Positions 1 to 9,935 are shown, numbered from the stretch's first letter. The stretch is DNA of 64,000 bases from Slackia isoflavoniconvertens (GCF_003725955.1 NZ_QIBZ01000004.1:1-64000), one strand, 5' to 3'. Notes: generated by a model from the sequence alone, not told the origin. Made by a program: numbers and translations.

Positions 1-50
1 TTTCTTCCTTTCTCTCGGGAGGGCCCTCGGCCCTCGCCTCCGGAAAGGAA

Positions 51-90
51 TTCTCGAACTCATCCGGACATGTCCGGATGAGTTCGAGAA
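51..90. repeat. 40-bp perfect palindrome
   Basis: Two 20-nt arms meet with no spacer. The left arm TTCTCGAACTCATCCGGACA is the exact reverse complement of the right arm at 71-90. It lies in the otherwise gene-free stretch 1-382. No T-run follows, so a standard terminator is unlikely. A short palindrome GAGGGCCCTC sits just upstream at 19-28. Function unknown. Confidence 0.9.
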
Positions 91-173
91 CGAAACCTAA
101 GTGTTCGGATGAACTTACAAATCAACCACCCCTTTCGATATGCGCCTTAGGTGTGGAATGCTCGTGTGTGCCC

Positions 174-200
174 TTGCGCCTTTAGTTTCTGACGTATACT
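174..200 (+). promoter_or_regulatory. weak candidate promoter upstream of rpmF
   Basis: TTGCGC at 174-179 and TATACT at 195-200 are separated by 15 bp, shorter than usual. It is the best sigma70-like pair seen in the 380-bp gene-free stretch before rpmF. Nothing else was recognised in that stretch apart from the palindromes near the left edge. Confidence 0.3.
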
Positions 201-382
201 TTACTGCCGTGCAGAAAGCAGTTGGGTCCATCTGGGCTTGCCGCATCAAAATTCCATGCTAAGTGGTGTTTTATGCTTGCATGCACCGTGATGCTTTGCT
301 ATCATCTGCTTTCGTCTGAATTCAAACATTTGAAGCGTTTCGGCTGAAGGTCGGCCGAGATCGATAAGGAGAAGTGACAACC

Positions 383-562
383 ATGGCAGTGCCTAAGCAA
401 AAAACCGGTCGTGCTCGTACCCACTCCCGCCGCAGCGCCAATGACGTTTGCGCTATGCCCTCTCGCTCTGTGTGCCCGCAGTGCGGCGAGGTCAAGTTGC
501 CCCACCGCGTGTGCGGCAACTGCGGCTACTACAAGGGTCGCGAGGTTGTCGAGACCGAGTAA
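383..562 (+). CDS. rpmF: 50S ribosomal protein L32
   Basis: Encodes a 59-residue basic protein of the large ribosomal subunit. The N-terminus MAVPKQKTGRARTHSRR is typical of bL32. Four cysteines arranged CPQC and CGNC (about residues 30-46) form the zinc-ribbon type of L32. The ATG at 383 is preferred over an in-frame GTG at 374 because AAGGAG at 366-371 is 11 nt upstream of it and only 2 nt from the GTG. The gene is followed by plsX, the usual bacterial order. The yceD-like gene that often precedes rpmF is not present in the window. Confidence 0.95.
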   Translation: MAVPKQKTGRARTHSRRSANDVCAMPSRSVCPQCGEVKLPHRVCGNCGYYKGREVVETE

Positions 563-591
563 TCTCGCTCGATAGTACATGCACGGTCAAT

Positions 592-624
592 ATGCCGACT
601 CAGTTTTGGGTCGGCATTCGTGTT
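592..624 (+). terminator. weak hairpin terminator after rpmF
   Basis: ATGCCGAC at 592-599 pairs with GTCGGCAT at 610-617 across a 10-nt loop, followed by TCGTGTTT. The T-run is broken, so partial read-through into plsX is likely. Confidence 0.5.
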
Positions 625-731
625 TCTAGGACTTTTTCAATGCGAAGCGCAGCCTTTTATTGTAAGTCGTTTTCGAAACAGGGCTGTCGTATTTTCGCGT
701 TTGTTACCACAATGACGAAAGGGGTTCATCG

Positions 732-1727
732 ATGCCCTTAACCGAAAACGTTACCATCGCAGTCGATGCCATGGGTGGCGATAATGCGCCTTCCGTTGTG
801 CTCGATGGTGTTGTCGCCGCTCTCGCCGAAGACGAGAACCTGCAGGTCGTGCTCGTTGGTCCCGCCGATGTCGTGGAGCCGTTCGCAAGCACGCACAACC
901 GCTGCACCGCCGCAGTCGCGACCGAGGTCATTGGCATGGCCGAACATCCTGCCGAAGCGGTGCGCAAAAAGAAAGATTCCTCCATCGTGATCGGCTGCAA
1001 GCTGGTGAAAGAAGGGAAGGCGCAAGGCTTCTTTTCCGCTGGTTCTACAGGCGCATGCTTGGCGGGTGCCACGCTCGGCATTGGTCGCATCAAAGGCGTT
1101 TCTCGCCCCTGCTTGTGCAGCGTAATCCCGTCTCCTGTGGCGCCGGTCGTTATGGCGGATATCGGAGCGAATGCTGATTGCAAGCCCGAATATCTTGCTC
1201 AATTCGCCCAGATGGCCTCCATTTATGCCGAGAAAATCGTTGGCATTAAAAGCCCGAAGTGCGCATTGCTCAACATTGGCGAAGAAGACACGAAGGGCTC
1301 CCAATTCGCGCAGGCCGCATTTGCGCAGCTTAAGGAAAAGGTGCCGAACTTCGTGGGCAACTGCGAGGGCCGCGATATTATCGCCGCGAATTACGACGTC
1401 GTCATCACTGACGGCTTCACGGGCAATGTCGTGCTCAAGACCATCGAAGGCACTTCGAAAACCCTGTTCAAGTCGGTGAAGAAGGTCTTCCTTTCGAACC
1501 TCGCCACGAAGCTTGGCGCGCTTGCCATCAAGGGCAAGCTTTCCAAGCTCGCTAATAGCATCAACCCTGACAAATTCGGCGGTGCGCCGCTGCTCGGCGT
1601 CAAGGGAGCCTGCATTGTGGGCCATGGCTCAAGCAATGCCGATGCTATTAAGAACGGCATCCATGCATCCAGCAAGGTCGTGCGCGAAGATGTGTGCGGG
1701 CTTATTTCCCAGGCGGTGTCCCGATGA
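732..1727 (+). CDS. plsX: phosphate acyltransferase PlsX
   Basis: 331 residues, the usual PlsX length. The protein converts acyl-ACP to acyl-phosphate, the first step of the PlsX/PlsY route to phosphatidic acid, and acts as a peripheral membrane enzyme. The N-terminal segment VTIAVDAMGGDNAPSVVLDG is the family hallmark, and the later ITDGFTGNVVLKTIEG and HGSSNADAIKNGI segments also fit. AAAGGGG about 8 nt upstream supports the ATG. The stop overlaps the rnc start by ATGA, so the two are translationally coupled. The order rpmF-plsX-rnc-smc is conserved widely in Gram-positive bacteria. Confidence 0.96.
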   Translation: MPLTENVTIAVDAMGGDNAPSVVLDGVVAALAEDENLQVVLVGPADVVEPFASTHNRCTAAVATEVIGMAEHPAEAVRKKKDSSIVIGCKLVKEGKAQGFFSAGSTGACLAGATLGIGRIKGVSRPCLCSVIPSPVAPVVMADIGANADCKPEYLAQFAQMASIYAEKIVGIKSPKCALLNIGEEDTKGSQFAQAAFAQLKEKVPNFVGNCEGRDIIAANYDVVITDGFTGNVVLKTIEGTSKTLFKSVKKVFLSNLATKLGALAIKGKLSKLANSINPDKFGGAPLLGVKGACIVGHGSSNADAIKNGIHASSKVVREDVCGLISQAVSR

Positions 1728-2581
1728 CATTTACCGAAAACCATACCGAAGAGCAGAAACGGAAGGTTGAGCTCGCCCAGAAGATTTTGGGCTACGAGTT
1801 CAAAAACCCCGAAATTCTGCTTGCGGCAATCACGCATCCTTCCGCAACCGAGGGCAAGCCGGTCAAGTTCTCGTATGAGCGCCTTGAATTCCTTGGCGAT
1901 TCCATTTTGGGCGCCGTGGTGGCGAGCGAGGCGTTCCACACCTATCACGAAATCGATGAAGGCGGCCTTACGCGCATCAAGGTGGCGCTCGTTTCTGGCG
2001 CGAGCCTTTCTGACGTCGCTGAAAAGCTTGGCTTCGCCGATATCATCGTATTCGGCTCTTCCGAACGTGGCACGGGCCGTCGCGGCTTGCACTCGGCGCT
2101 TGAAAACGTGTACGAAGCCGTTGTCGCGGCTCTGTACCTCGATGCCGGCATCGAAGGCGCGCAGCTCTTCATCGAACGCACGCTTATTCCGCGCATGAGC
2201 ATCGATATGGCGAAGGAGCCCGAAAACCCGAAGAGCGCCTTGCAGGAAAAGCTGCAGGAAGAGGGCATCACGCCGACCTACAAGCTTATCGAGACTCAGG
2301 GCCCGCCGCACGATCGCACCTTCGTGTCGCAGGTATTCGCGGGCATGAAGGCGCTTGCTTCGGGCATGGGCCGCACGAAGAAGGAAGCCGAGAGCCAGGC
2401 GGCGAAAACCGCGCTTGACGAAATGAACTCCAAACAAGCCGCGAAGGCGGAAGCCAAGGCGGCGCGCGAGCAGGAAAAGCGTGCGAAGCGCGAGAAGCGC
2501 GAGCAGGAAAAGCGTGCGAAGCGCGAGAAGCGCGAGCAGGAAAAGCGTGCGAAGGCAGCTGCGAAGCATAGCCAGGAGTAG
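1724..2581 (+). CDS. rnc: ribonuclease III with a repeat-bearing basic tail
   Basis: 285 residues. It cleaves double-stranded RNA in rRNA and mRNA processing. The catalytic signature ERLEFLGDS lies at residues 52-60, and a double-stranded RNA binding domain follows (about 165-235, NPKSALQEKLQEEG to AAKTALDEM). The ATG at 1724 overlaps the plsX stop as ATGA and is preferred to an upstream in-frame start at 1694. RNase III proteins are usually about 225-250 residues. The excess here is a Lys/Arg/Glu/Gln-rich tail (from about residue 240) encoded partly by a 33-bp tandem repeat. The tail probably forms a charged helix that binds RNA or ribosomes; this is inference. Confidence 0.95.
   Translation: MTFTENHTEEQKRKVELAQKILGYEFKNPEILLAAITHPSATEGKPVKFSYERLEFLGDSILGAVVASEAFHTYHEIDEGGLTRIKVALVSGASLSDVAEKLGFADIIVFGSSERGTGRRGLHSALENVYEAVVAALYLDAGIEGAQLFIERTLIPRMSIDMAKEPENPKSALQEKLQEEGITPTYKLIETQGPPHDRTFVSQVFAGMKALASGMGRTKKEAESQAAKTALDEMNSKQAAKAEAKAAREQEKRAKREKREQEKRAKREKREQEKRAKAAAKHSQE
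2465..2554 (+). repeat. 33-bp tandem repeat inside rnc
   Basis: Two perfect 33-bp copies (2465-2497, 2498-2530) and a 24-bp partial third (2531-2554) encode an 11-residue unit REQEKRAKREK. The period is a multiple of three, so copy-number change would alter tail length without a frameshift. Confidence 0.95.
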
Positions 2582-2587
2582 GCATAC

Positions 2588-5500
2588 ATGCATCTGAAAT
2601 CCCTGATCCTGAAAGGGTTTAAGTCGTTCGCCGACCGTTCCGTGATTTCGCTCGAACCGGGCATCACGGCAATCGTCGGTCCGAACGGTTCGGGAAAATC
2701 GAATATCTCTGACTCCGTGCTGTGGGTGCTTGGCGAGCGGAATGCAAAGAATTTGCGTGGCCAGGCCATGGAAGACGTTATTTTTGCGGGCTCTTCGGCC
2801 CGCAAAAGCGTTGGCGTCGCCGAAGTCGAACTCGTGCTCGACAACTCCGACGGCACGTTGCCCGTCGATTTCAACGAGGTATCGCTTACTCGCCGCATGT
2901 ATCGTTCCGGCGAAAGCGAATATCTCATCAATGGCGCGCCCGCCCGCCGCATGGACTTCATGGACATCCTGCACGACACCGGTCTTGGCACGGGCGCGCA
3001 TTCCATCATCAGCCAAGGCAAGCTCGATGCTATTCTCGCAAGCAAGCCCGAAGACCGCCGCACGCTTATTGAAGAAGCTGCGGGCGTTCTGAAACATAAG
3101 CAGCGCAAAGAGCGCTCCGAGCGCAAACTTGCGAATATGGACGCGAGCCTCGCGCGCGTGAAAGACGTTACAGCCGAGGTTGAGCGCCAGCTGAAGCCGC
3201 TTGCTCGCAAGGCGCAGCGAGCCAAACAATACCAAGGCTTGGCCGACGAGCTCGCTCGACTTGACCTGGTGCTTGCAGTCGATGACTTGCGCACGTTGCA
3301 GGGCAAGTGGAACGCAACGCTGAAAAGCGAGAACGAAGCCGCCGCAGGCATCGATGTGCAGAAAATCAAAGCTCAGAAAGCTGAGGAAGAACTCGAAGCG
3401 CTGCAACTGGCGCTTCAGGAAAAAGGCCTGTATGTGGGCGACCTCACCGCGCAGCGCGGGCGCTTCCATATGGTGGTCGAACGTTTTGAGTCAGCCGATA
3501 TGCTGCTTTCCGAAAAGGCTCGTTCGATTCGGTCCCGTCGCGAGCAGGCCGAAAACACCGCGATGGGCAGTGCTCGCCGCATCTCGAATTACGAAGAGGA
3601 AGTGGCTGCGCTGCAAGAGCAGCTCGAGGAACGCACAGCTCGCCGCGATGCGCTGGCCACGCAGGTTGAAGAGCTGAAGGCGCAATTCGATGAAGCGAAG
3701 GCCGAACGCCAGTCGCGCGACGTTGAGCTGGCTGAAGTGCAGCGCTCCCTGCGTCAGCGCGAGCGCGAAATCGATGAGAAAACGGCGAAGCGCGCGCGTT
3801 TGCAAGACGCCCTTTCTGGGCGCGTGTCAACCAAGCAGCTGCTCGAATCGAAACGCGACGAGATCGATGCCGAGCTCGAGAGCGCAACGGTTGAGCTCGA
3901 TGAGAAATGCAAGGGTCTCGATGAGGAGACCGCCGCGCTGGCCGAGCTGCTCGAGAAGAGCCGTGCGGCTACCGAAGATGTGACAGCCGCTGAGCGTGCT
4001 GTGGCCATGGCAACTTCCGCGCTCGACGACAAGCGCAAAGCTGCCCAGCGCCTCGAAGGCAAAATCGCCGCTCTTGAGGAAATCAACCGCGGCATGCTCT
4101 CGAAAAACGATGCGTCGGCATGGGTTGCCGAGCATGGCGAGGCATTTGACGCGGCTATCGCGCCACTCGCCGCAGAGGTTCGCGCCCCTCAAGACCTTGA
4201 GGCTCTTGTCGAGCAGCTTCTTGGCGAAGACATCGCGAGCATGTATGTGCGCGAGGCTGCTTCTGCGCAAAGCATTGTGGACGCTCTTTCCCAAACAGGT
4301 GCAACCGGCACCGCATCGGTGCTTGTCGCCGGTAGCGCGCCCGAGCCCATTTCGTGCGACAAGCCGCGTCTGCTCGATTCGCTTGAATACCCCGAGCACG
4401 TGCGGGGGCTTCTGGAGTCGCTTTTGGGTGACGTGTTCTTGGTCGACTCGCTCGAAGAGGGCCTTGGGGCCCGAGCGGAAAGCGCTCGCGCTCGTTTCGC
4501 GACCAAAGATGGGATCGTCGTGTGGCCGGGCGCGAAAATCACGGTACGCATGGGTACCGCCGGCGAAGAGGGCATGCTTGCCCGCGAGAGAGAACTCGAC
4601 GATTTGCGGGCGCAGCTTGAGGCTTCCAATGAGGAGCAGGCTACGGCGCAAATAGAGCTCGAGCGCTTTCAGGGCGATTTGGAACGCAAGCGCGCCATGA
4701 GCTTGGACCTTTCTCGAACTCATGCACAGCGTGCGGGTGCTCAAGCAAGTGCTCAGGCCGAGCGCGAGCGCCTCGCGAAACGCGTGGGAACCCTTCAGGC
4801 GTCGCAGAAAAGCGTTGCGGAAGACTTGGCCCGCGTGAATGTCGAGCTCGCTAAAACCGAGCCTGAAGTCGTGGAACTTGGCCAAGCCATCGAAGCCTTG
4901 CGCGTTTCGCGCACCGATGCTGAAGAACGCATGAGCGACATTTCGGGCGCTCGCGCCATTGCATACGAACGCGAACAGGCTCTTTCGAGCAAGCTTTCCG
5001 AAAGCAAGCTCGAATTCGCCACGGCAAAGGAACGCTCGCTTTCGCTCACGCGCGAGCATCGCGAACGCGTGCGCGATTTGGAGCGTGCCCAACACGCGAA
5101 AGAGCGAGCAGAGCGCGACCTCGTGGTGCTCGATGTCGCGAGCAAGCGCATCGAGCCGTTGCACGACGTGCTGCAAAACCTGAAAGAATCGGCCACCGCA
5201 TGGGTGAACGATCTTGCGGGGAAGGCGGCGCTCGAGCAGAGCAATTCCGCCTCGCTCAATGCTTCCATCAACGAGGCGCGCGCGGCTTCGCGTGCCGCCC
5301 ATGACGAACTTGAGGCGACGCAGGCGAAACTCAATGAAATCCGCATTGAGAAGGGCAAGCTCGAAGTGCAGGTAGAAGCCGCGATTTCGACCATCGTCGA
5401 CGAATGCGGCACGCCGCTTGAAACTGCGCTCGAGATTCCTGCGCCGCAAGATCGTGCCGCCGCTGAGGGCGAGGCGTTCAAAATGCGCCGTCGCCTGAAT

Positions 5501-6121
5501 TCCATGGGCACCATCGATTCTTCGGCCGCCGAGGAATACGAGGCCATGAAGGAGCGCTACGACTTCATGGCCGCTCAGGTGGAAGACATGGAAGCCGCGC
5601 GTCGCTCGCTCAAGCGCATCGTCGCCGCAATCGACGAGCGCATGCAGCAGCAGTTCGATGTAACGTTTGAGCAGGTGAACGAGAATTTCAAGACTATTTT
5701 CGCCCAGTTGTTCCCGGGTGGCTCCGCTTCGCTTTCGCTTGTCGGTGGGGAAGAGGGCCAAAGCTCGCTTGGCGTCGAGGTCGAGGCTCAGCCGCGCGGC
5801 AAGAAAATCTCGAAGATGACGCTCATGTCGGGCGGCGAGAAGTCGCTCACGGCTATCGCGTTGCTGTTCGCGGTGTATCGCATTCGGCACGCCCCGTTTT
5901 ACATTCTCGACGAGGTGGAAGCGGCGCTCGACGACAGCAACCTCAGGCGCCTTATCGCGTATCTGGCCACGCTGCGCAATGAGACGCAGCTCATTATGAT
6001 CACGCATCAGCGCCGCACCATGGAGATGTCCGACGTGCTTTATGGCGTGTCGATGCAAGCCGATGGCGTGACGAAGGTCTTCTCGCAGCGTCTGAAGGAT
6101 GCGCTTCCGAACGCTGATTAA
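2588..6121 (+). CDS. smc: chromosome segregation protein SMC
   Basis: 1177 residues, the normal SMC length. It is the ATPase of condensin, which compacts and segregates the chromosome with ScpA/ScpB. Walker A GPNGSGKS is at residues 31-38. Long coiled coils rich in Glu, Arg, Lys and Ala flank a hinge (about 490-660). Near the C-terminus are the ABC signature LMSGGEKS (from 1079) and Walker B FYILDE (about 1104), followed by the D-loop EAALDD. It starts 6 nt after rnc and shares its transcript; an AGGAG lies inside the rnc end. A terminator follows it. Confidence 0.97.
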   Translation: MHLKSLILKGFKSFADRSVISLEPGITAIVGPNGSGKSNISDSVLWVLGERNAKNLRGQAMEDVIFAGSSARKSVGVAEVELVLDNSDGTLPVDFNEVSLTRRMYRSGESEYLINGAPARRMDFMDILHDTGLGTGAHSIISQGKLDAILASKPEDRRTLIEEAAGVLKHKQRKERSERKLANMDASLARVKDVTAEVERQLKPLARKAQRAKQYQGLADELARLDLVLAVDDLRTLQGKWNATLKSENEAAAGIDVQKIKAQKAEEELEALQLALQEKGLYVGDLTAQRGRFHMVVERFESADMLLSEKARSIRSRREQAENTAMGSARRISNYEEEVAALQEQLEERTARRDALATQVEELKAQFDEAKAERQSRDVELAEVQRSLRQREREIDEKTAKRARLQDALSGRVSTKQLLESKRDEIDAELESATVELDEKCKGLDEETAALAELLEKSRAATEDVTAAERAVAMATSALDDKRKAAQRLEGKIAALEEINRGMLSKNDASAWVAEHGEAFDAAIAPLAAEVRAPQDLEALVEQLLGEDIASMYVREAASAQSIVDALSQTGATGTASVLVAGSAPEPISCDKPRLLDSLEYPEHVRGLLESLLGDVFLVDSLEEGLGARAESARARFATKDGIVVWPGAKITVRMGTAGEEGMLARERELDDLRAQLEASNEEQATAQIELERFQGDLERKRAMSLDLSRTHAQRAGAQASAQAERERLAKRVGTLQASQKSVAEDLARVNVELAKTEPEVVELGQAIEALRVSRTDAEERMSDISGARAIAYEREQALSSKLSESKLEFATAKERSLSLTREHRERVRDLERAQHAKERAERDLVVLDVASKRIEPLHDVLQNLKESATAWVNDLAGKAALEQSNSASLNASINEARAASRAAHDELEATQAKLNEIRIEKGKLEVQVEAAISTIVDECGTPLETALEIPAPQDRAAAEGEAFKMRRRLNSMGTIDSSAAEEYEAMKERYDFMAAQVEDMEAARRSLKRIVAAIDERMQQQFDVTFEQVNENFKTIFAQLFPGGSASLSLVGGEEGQSSLGVEVEAQPRGKKISKMTLMSGGEKSLTAIALLFAVYRIRHAPFYILDEVEAALDDSNLRRLIAYLATLRNETQLIMITHQRRTMEMSDVLYGVSMQADGVTKVFSQRLKDALPNAD

Positions 6122-6124
6122 ATA

Positions 6125-6157
6125 AAGCCCGTCAGCTTGCGCGTTGGCGGGCTTTTT
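6125..6157 (+). terminator. terminator after smc
   Basis: AAGCCCGTCA pairs with the downstream segment ending GGCGGGCTT, closed by a short GC-rich loop, and runs into TTTTT directly after the smc stop. It probably ends the rpmF-smc transcript. Confidence 0.8.
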
Positions 6158-6210
6158 GCTGTGGTAGGCTAACAAGGTTGACTTTTCCATTCGCATGAAA
6201 GGGCATTTTC

Positions 6211-7137
6211 ATGGGATTCTTTGATCGAATCAGCGAGGGCCTTTCGCGCTCGCGCCAAAAATTCACCGAGCAAATGAACGTCCTGCTCGATCGTGGTCCT
6301 AATTTGGACGACGATTTTTGGGACGATTTGGAAGAAACGCTCATTCTGGCCGACATGGGCGGTTCGGCCGCGTCGCAGGTCGTCGAAAACTTGCGCGACG
6401 AGGCCACGCGCAAGGCGCTGCCCGATGCCTATGCCGTGCTCGATCGCCTGAATGACGAGCTTGCAAGCACGTTTGCCACCACCGAGGCCGATCCGTTTGG
6501 CGGCGATGCCGCATGTGTTCTGTTCGTCGGCATCAACGGCGCTGGCAAAACCACCACAGTCGGCAAACTCGCCAAGGAAGGTGCCGATGCTGGTCGCAAG
6601 GTTATTCTGGGTTCCGCCGACACGTTCCGCGCTGCTGCTATCGAGCAGCTTGAAGAATGGTCTCGTCGCGCGAACGTTCCCATCGTGGAGCGCAAGCGCG
6701 GAAGCGACCCGGCAAGCGTGTGCTACGACACCATCGAACGCGCCGAGGCCGATGGCTGCGATTTGGTGCTCATCGACACGGCAGGACGCCTGCATACGTC
6801 TGACGACCTTATGCGCGAGCTGCAAAAGGTCGTGAATGTGGTGCGCAAGCGCTCGAAAGCGCCCGTGTACACCGTACTCGTGATTGACGCGACTACCGGC
6901 CAGAATGGCCTGTCTCAGGCGCGCGTGTTCGATAAAGCGCTCGATTTGGACGGCGTGATCGTGACCAAGCTCGATGGTACCGCGAAGGGCGGCATTGCAT
7001 TGGCCGTGAGCCACGAGCTCGGCCTGCCCATTTATAAAATCGGCGTGGGCGAGGGCCTGGGCGATTTGAAAGATTTCGACGCGCACGATTTCGCGCGAGC
7101 GCTCGTGGGCGAATTCGACGAACGCGAAGCGCGATAG
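6211..7137 (+). CDS. ftsY: signal recognition particle receptor FtsY
   Basis: 308 residues. It is the SRP receptor GTPase that docks ribosome-SRP complexes at the membrane. An NG core starts almost at the N-terminus, and there is no long acidic A domain, as in many Gram-positives. G1 GINGAGKTT is near residues 108-116; LIDTAGRLH and TKLDGTAKGG give the G3 and G4 regions. GAAAGGG at 6197-6203 supports the ATG. It is 12 nt upstream of ffh, so both GTPases of the SRP pathway are co-transcribed. Confidence 0.96.
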   Translation: MGFFDRISEGLSRSRQKFTEQMNVLLDRGPNLDDDFWDDLEETLILADMGGSAASQVVENLRDEATRKALPDAYAVLDRLNDELASTFATTEADPFGGDAACVLFVGINGAGKTTTVGKLAKEGADAGRKVILGSADTFRAAAIEQLEEWSRRANVPIVERKRGSDPASVCYDTIERAEADGCDLVLIDTAGRLHTSDDLMRELQKVVNVVRKRSKAPVYTVLVIDATTGQNGLSQARVFDKALDLDGVIVTKLDGTAKGGIALAVSHELGLPIYKIGVGEGLGDLKDFDAHDFARALVGEFDEREAR

Positions 7138-7149
7138 CAAGGAGCTTGT

Positions 7150-8589
7150 ATGTTTGAGAACCTCTCCGATCGCCTGCAAGGCATTTTCAGCGGCCTGAAA
7201 TCGAAGGGCCGCCTTACTGAAGACGACATCAATGCGGCCATGCGGGAAATTCGCATGGCGTTGCTCGAGGCCGACGTGAACTTCAAGGTCGTTAAGAGCT
7301 TCATCGCGAATGCGAAGGAGCGCTGCCTGACTGCCGAGGTGCTCGATTCGCTTACGCCGGCGCAAAACGTCGTGAAAATCGTGCTCGACGAGCTCACGGT
7401 GCTGCTCGGCCAAACCGATTCGGGACTCGTACTCTCGAGCCGCATTCCCAACGTGATTATGCTCGTCGGCTTGCAGGGCTCGGGTAAAACTACCGCCGCC
7501 GCCAAGCTTGCGTATCTGCTGAAGGGCAAAGGCCACAGCCCCTTGCTCGTGGCTTGCGACGTGTATCGTCCCGCTGCGGCCGATCAGCTGCAAACGCTCG
7601 GCGACGAGATGGGCGTGAAAGTCTATCGCGGCGACGGCCAAGACCCGGTGAAAATCGCGAGCGAGGGCGTTCGCTTCGCCATCGATAACTTGCGCGACGT
7701 GGTCATCGTCGACACGGCGGGTCGTTTGCATGTCGACGAAGAGATGATGGAAGAGGCCGCCAACATCAAGGCCGCCGTGAAGCCCGACCAGATTCTCATG
7801 GTCGTCGACGCCATGACCGGCCAAGATGCCGTGAACGTGGCCCAGGCCTTCGCCGAGAAGGTCGATTTTGACGGCGTGATCATGTCGAAGATGGACGGCG
7901 ACGCCCGTGGCGGCGGCGCGCTGTCGCTCAAGCAGGTCACCGGCAAGCCGATTAAATTCATCAGCGCGGGCGAGAAGCCCGACTCGCTCGAGCCGTTCCA
8001 TCCCGACCGCATGGCAAAGCGCATTTTGGGCATGGGCGACGTGGTTTCGCTCATCGAGCATGCGTCGAAAATTCAGGCCGAAGAGATTGAGGCCGAGACC
8101 GCCGAGCGCGTTCAAAGGGCCAACATTAACCTGAACGACTTCCTCGAAATCAAGAAGCAGGTTTCCAAGATGGGCGGCATCTCGAAGCTCATCAGTGCGC
8201 TGCCTGGTGGTGATAAGGCCATGGCGCAGGGCCAGGTCGATACCGGCGCGCTCGACCGCATGGAGACCATCATCTTCTCTATGACGAAGGCTGAGCGCGA
8301 AAAGCCCGAACTGCTCAATGGCAGCCGCCGCCAGCGCATCGCGGCCGGCTCTGGCACTTCGGTTCAGGAAGTGAACCAGGTCATGAAGCAGTTCAACGAA
8401 ACGCGCAAGATGATGAAGAAGATGATGCCTGCGGCCGCGAATGCGGGTCGTCCCACGAAGAAGGGCAAGAAAGGCAAGAAGGGCAAGAAGTCCCGTTTCG
8501 GCATGCCTGGTTTGCCGGGCATGGGTGGCATGAAGATGTCCGATATGAAGCAGCTGCAGGAAATGATGCAGAATATGGATATGAAGTAG
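7150..8589 (+). CDS. ffh: signal recognition particle protein Ffh (SRP54)
   Basis: 479 residues. It binds signal sequences and SRP RNA and targets membrane and secreted proteins with FtsY. G1 GLQGSGKTT is at about 107-115, with VDTAGRLHVDEEMM and SKMDGDARGGGAL further on. The C-terminal M domain (about 325-479) is methionine-rich and ends in a lysine/glycine block followed by Met-rich turns. AAGGAG 5 nt upstream supports the ATG. The SRP RNA gene was not found in the window. Confidence 0.97.
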   Translation: MFENLSDRLQGIFSGLKSKGRLTEDDINAAMREIRMALLEADVNFKVVKSFIANAKERCLTAEVLDSLTPAQNVVKIVLDELTVLLGQTDSGLVLSSRIPNVIMLVGLQGSGKTTAAAKLAYLLKGKGHSPLLVACDVYRPAAADQLQTLGDEMGVKVYRGDGQDPVKIASEGVRFAIDNLRDVVIVDTAGRLHVDEEMMEEAANIKAAVKPDQILMVVDAMTGQDAVNVAQAFAEKVDFDGVIMSKMDGDARGGGALSLKQVTGKPIKFISAGEKPDSLEPFHPDRMAKRILGMGDVVSLIEHASKIQAEEIEAETAERVQRANINLNDFLEIKKQVSKMGGISKLISALPGGDKAMAQGQVDTGALDRMETIIFSMTKAEREKPELLNGSRRQRIAAGSGTSVQEVNQVMKQFNETRKMMKKMMPAAANAGRPTKKGKKGKKGKKSRFGMPGLPGMGGMKMSDMKQLQEMMQNMDMK

Positions 8590-8615
8590 TTGCGTCGTTC
8601 TGGCGAACGACGCAA
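8590..8615. terminator. 11-bp hairpin directly after ffh
   Basis: TTGCGTCGTTC at 8590-8600 and GAACGACGCAA at 8605-8615 form a perfect stem with a 4-nt loop, starting one base after the ffh stop. No T-run follows. It may be an mRNA 3'-end stabiliser or an inefficient terminator. Confidence 0.6.
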
Positions 8616-8621
8616 CCGCTC

Positions 8622-8746
8622 GACGCTGCAAACGGCCCCGGCGGCGCATTTCGGGTTCAGCCTTCGGCTCGCGTACCGAAGTACGCGTCGCCTTGGCTTC
8701 ACTCGAACTGCACTCGCCAGGGCCGTTTTCGCTGACTTTGGGGCGA
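8622..8746. repeat. composite intergenic hairpin, class 1 copy A
   Basis: Order: GACGCTGC (8622-8629), left arm (8630-8643), interior, apical hairpin GCGTACCGAAGTACGC (8671-8686), interior, right arm (8715-8728), one T, then CGCTGACTTTGGGGCGA (8730-8746). The 14-nt arms pair with one mismatch. The flanks, apex and the single-T spacing recur at 24157-24283 with different arm sequence. No protein is encoded. Confidence 0.75.
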
Positions 8747-8813
8747 GCTTGTCATTCCCATGTCCGCGAGCGGTGCTTTTGGGCCGCTCGCCGTGCTTTT
8801 GGGCCGCTTTTTG

Positions 8814-8841
8814 TTGTCCTTTCATCGCTCTCACCTATAAT
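8814..8841 (+). promoter_or_regulatory. promoter of gap
   Basis: TTGTCC at 8814-8819 and TATAAT at 8836-8841 are 16 bp apart, about 30 bp before the ribosome binding site of gap. Just upstream (about 8769-8810) a 20-bp unit containing GTGCTTTTGGGCCGCT occurs twice in tandem and can fold with GCGAGCGG/CCGCTCGC. Confidence 0.7.
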
Positions 8842-8862
8842 TCGAGGCAGTAATGCACCTAA

Positions 8863-9879
<1,017 letters not shown>

Positions 9880-9890
9880 GCTATTGGGAA

Positions 9891-9918
9891 AAGGCCGGAC
9901 TTGTTTCCGGCCTTTTTT
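9891..9918 (+). terminator. terminator after gap
   Basis: AAGGCCGGA (9891-9899) pairs with TCCGGCCTT (9906-9914), a 6-nt loop, and runs into TTTT. A clear Rho-independent terminator 12 nt past the stop. Confidence 0.9.
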
Positions 9919-9935
9919 GTTTGTATGACCTGCCC

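Noticed and set aside
1391-3469. Long minus-strand open frames opposite rnc, smc, ftsY/ffh and gpmI (up to about 800 codons)
   Set aside because: They are antisense shadows of well-supported genes caused by high GC and codon bias; their translations show Cys/Arg/His-rich composition and no family motifs.
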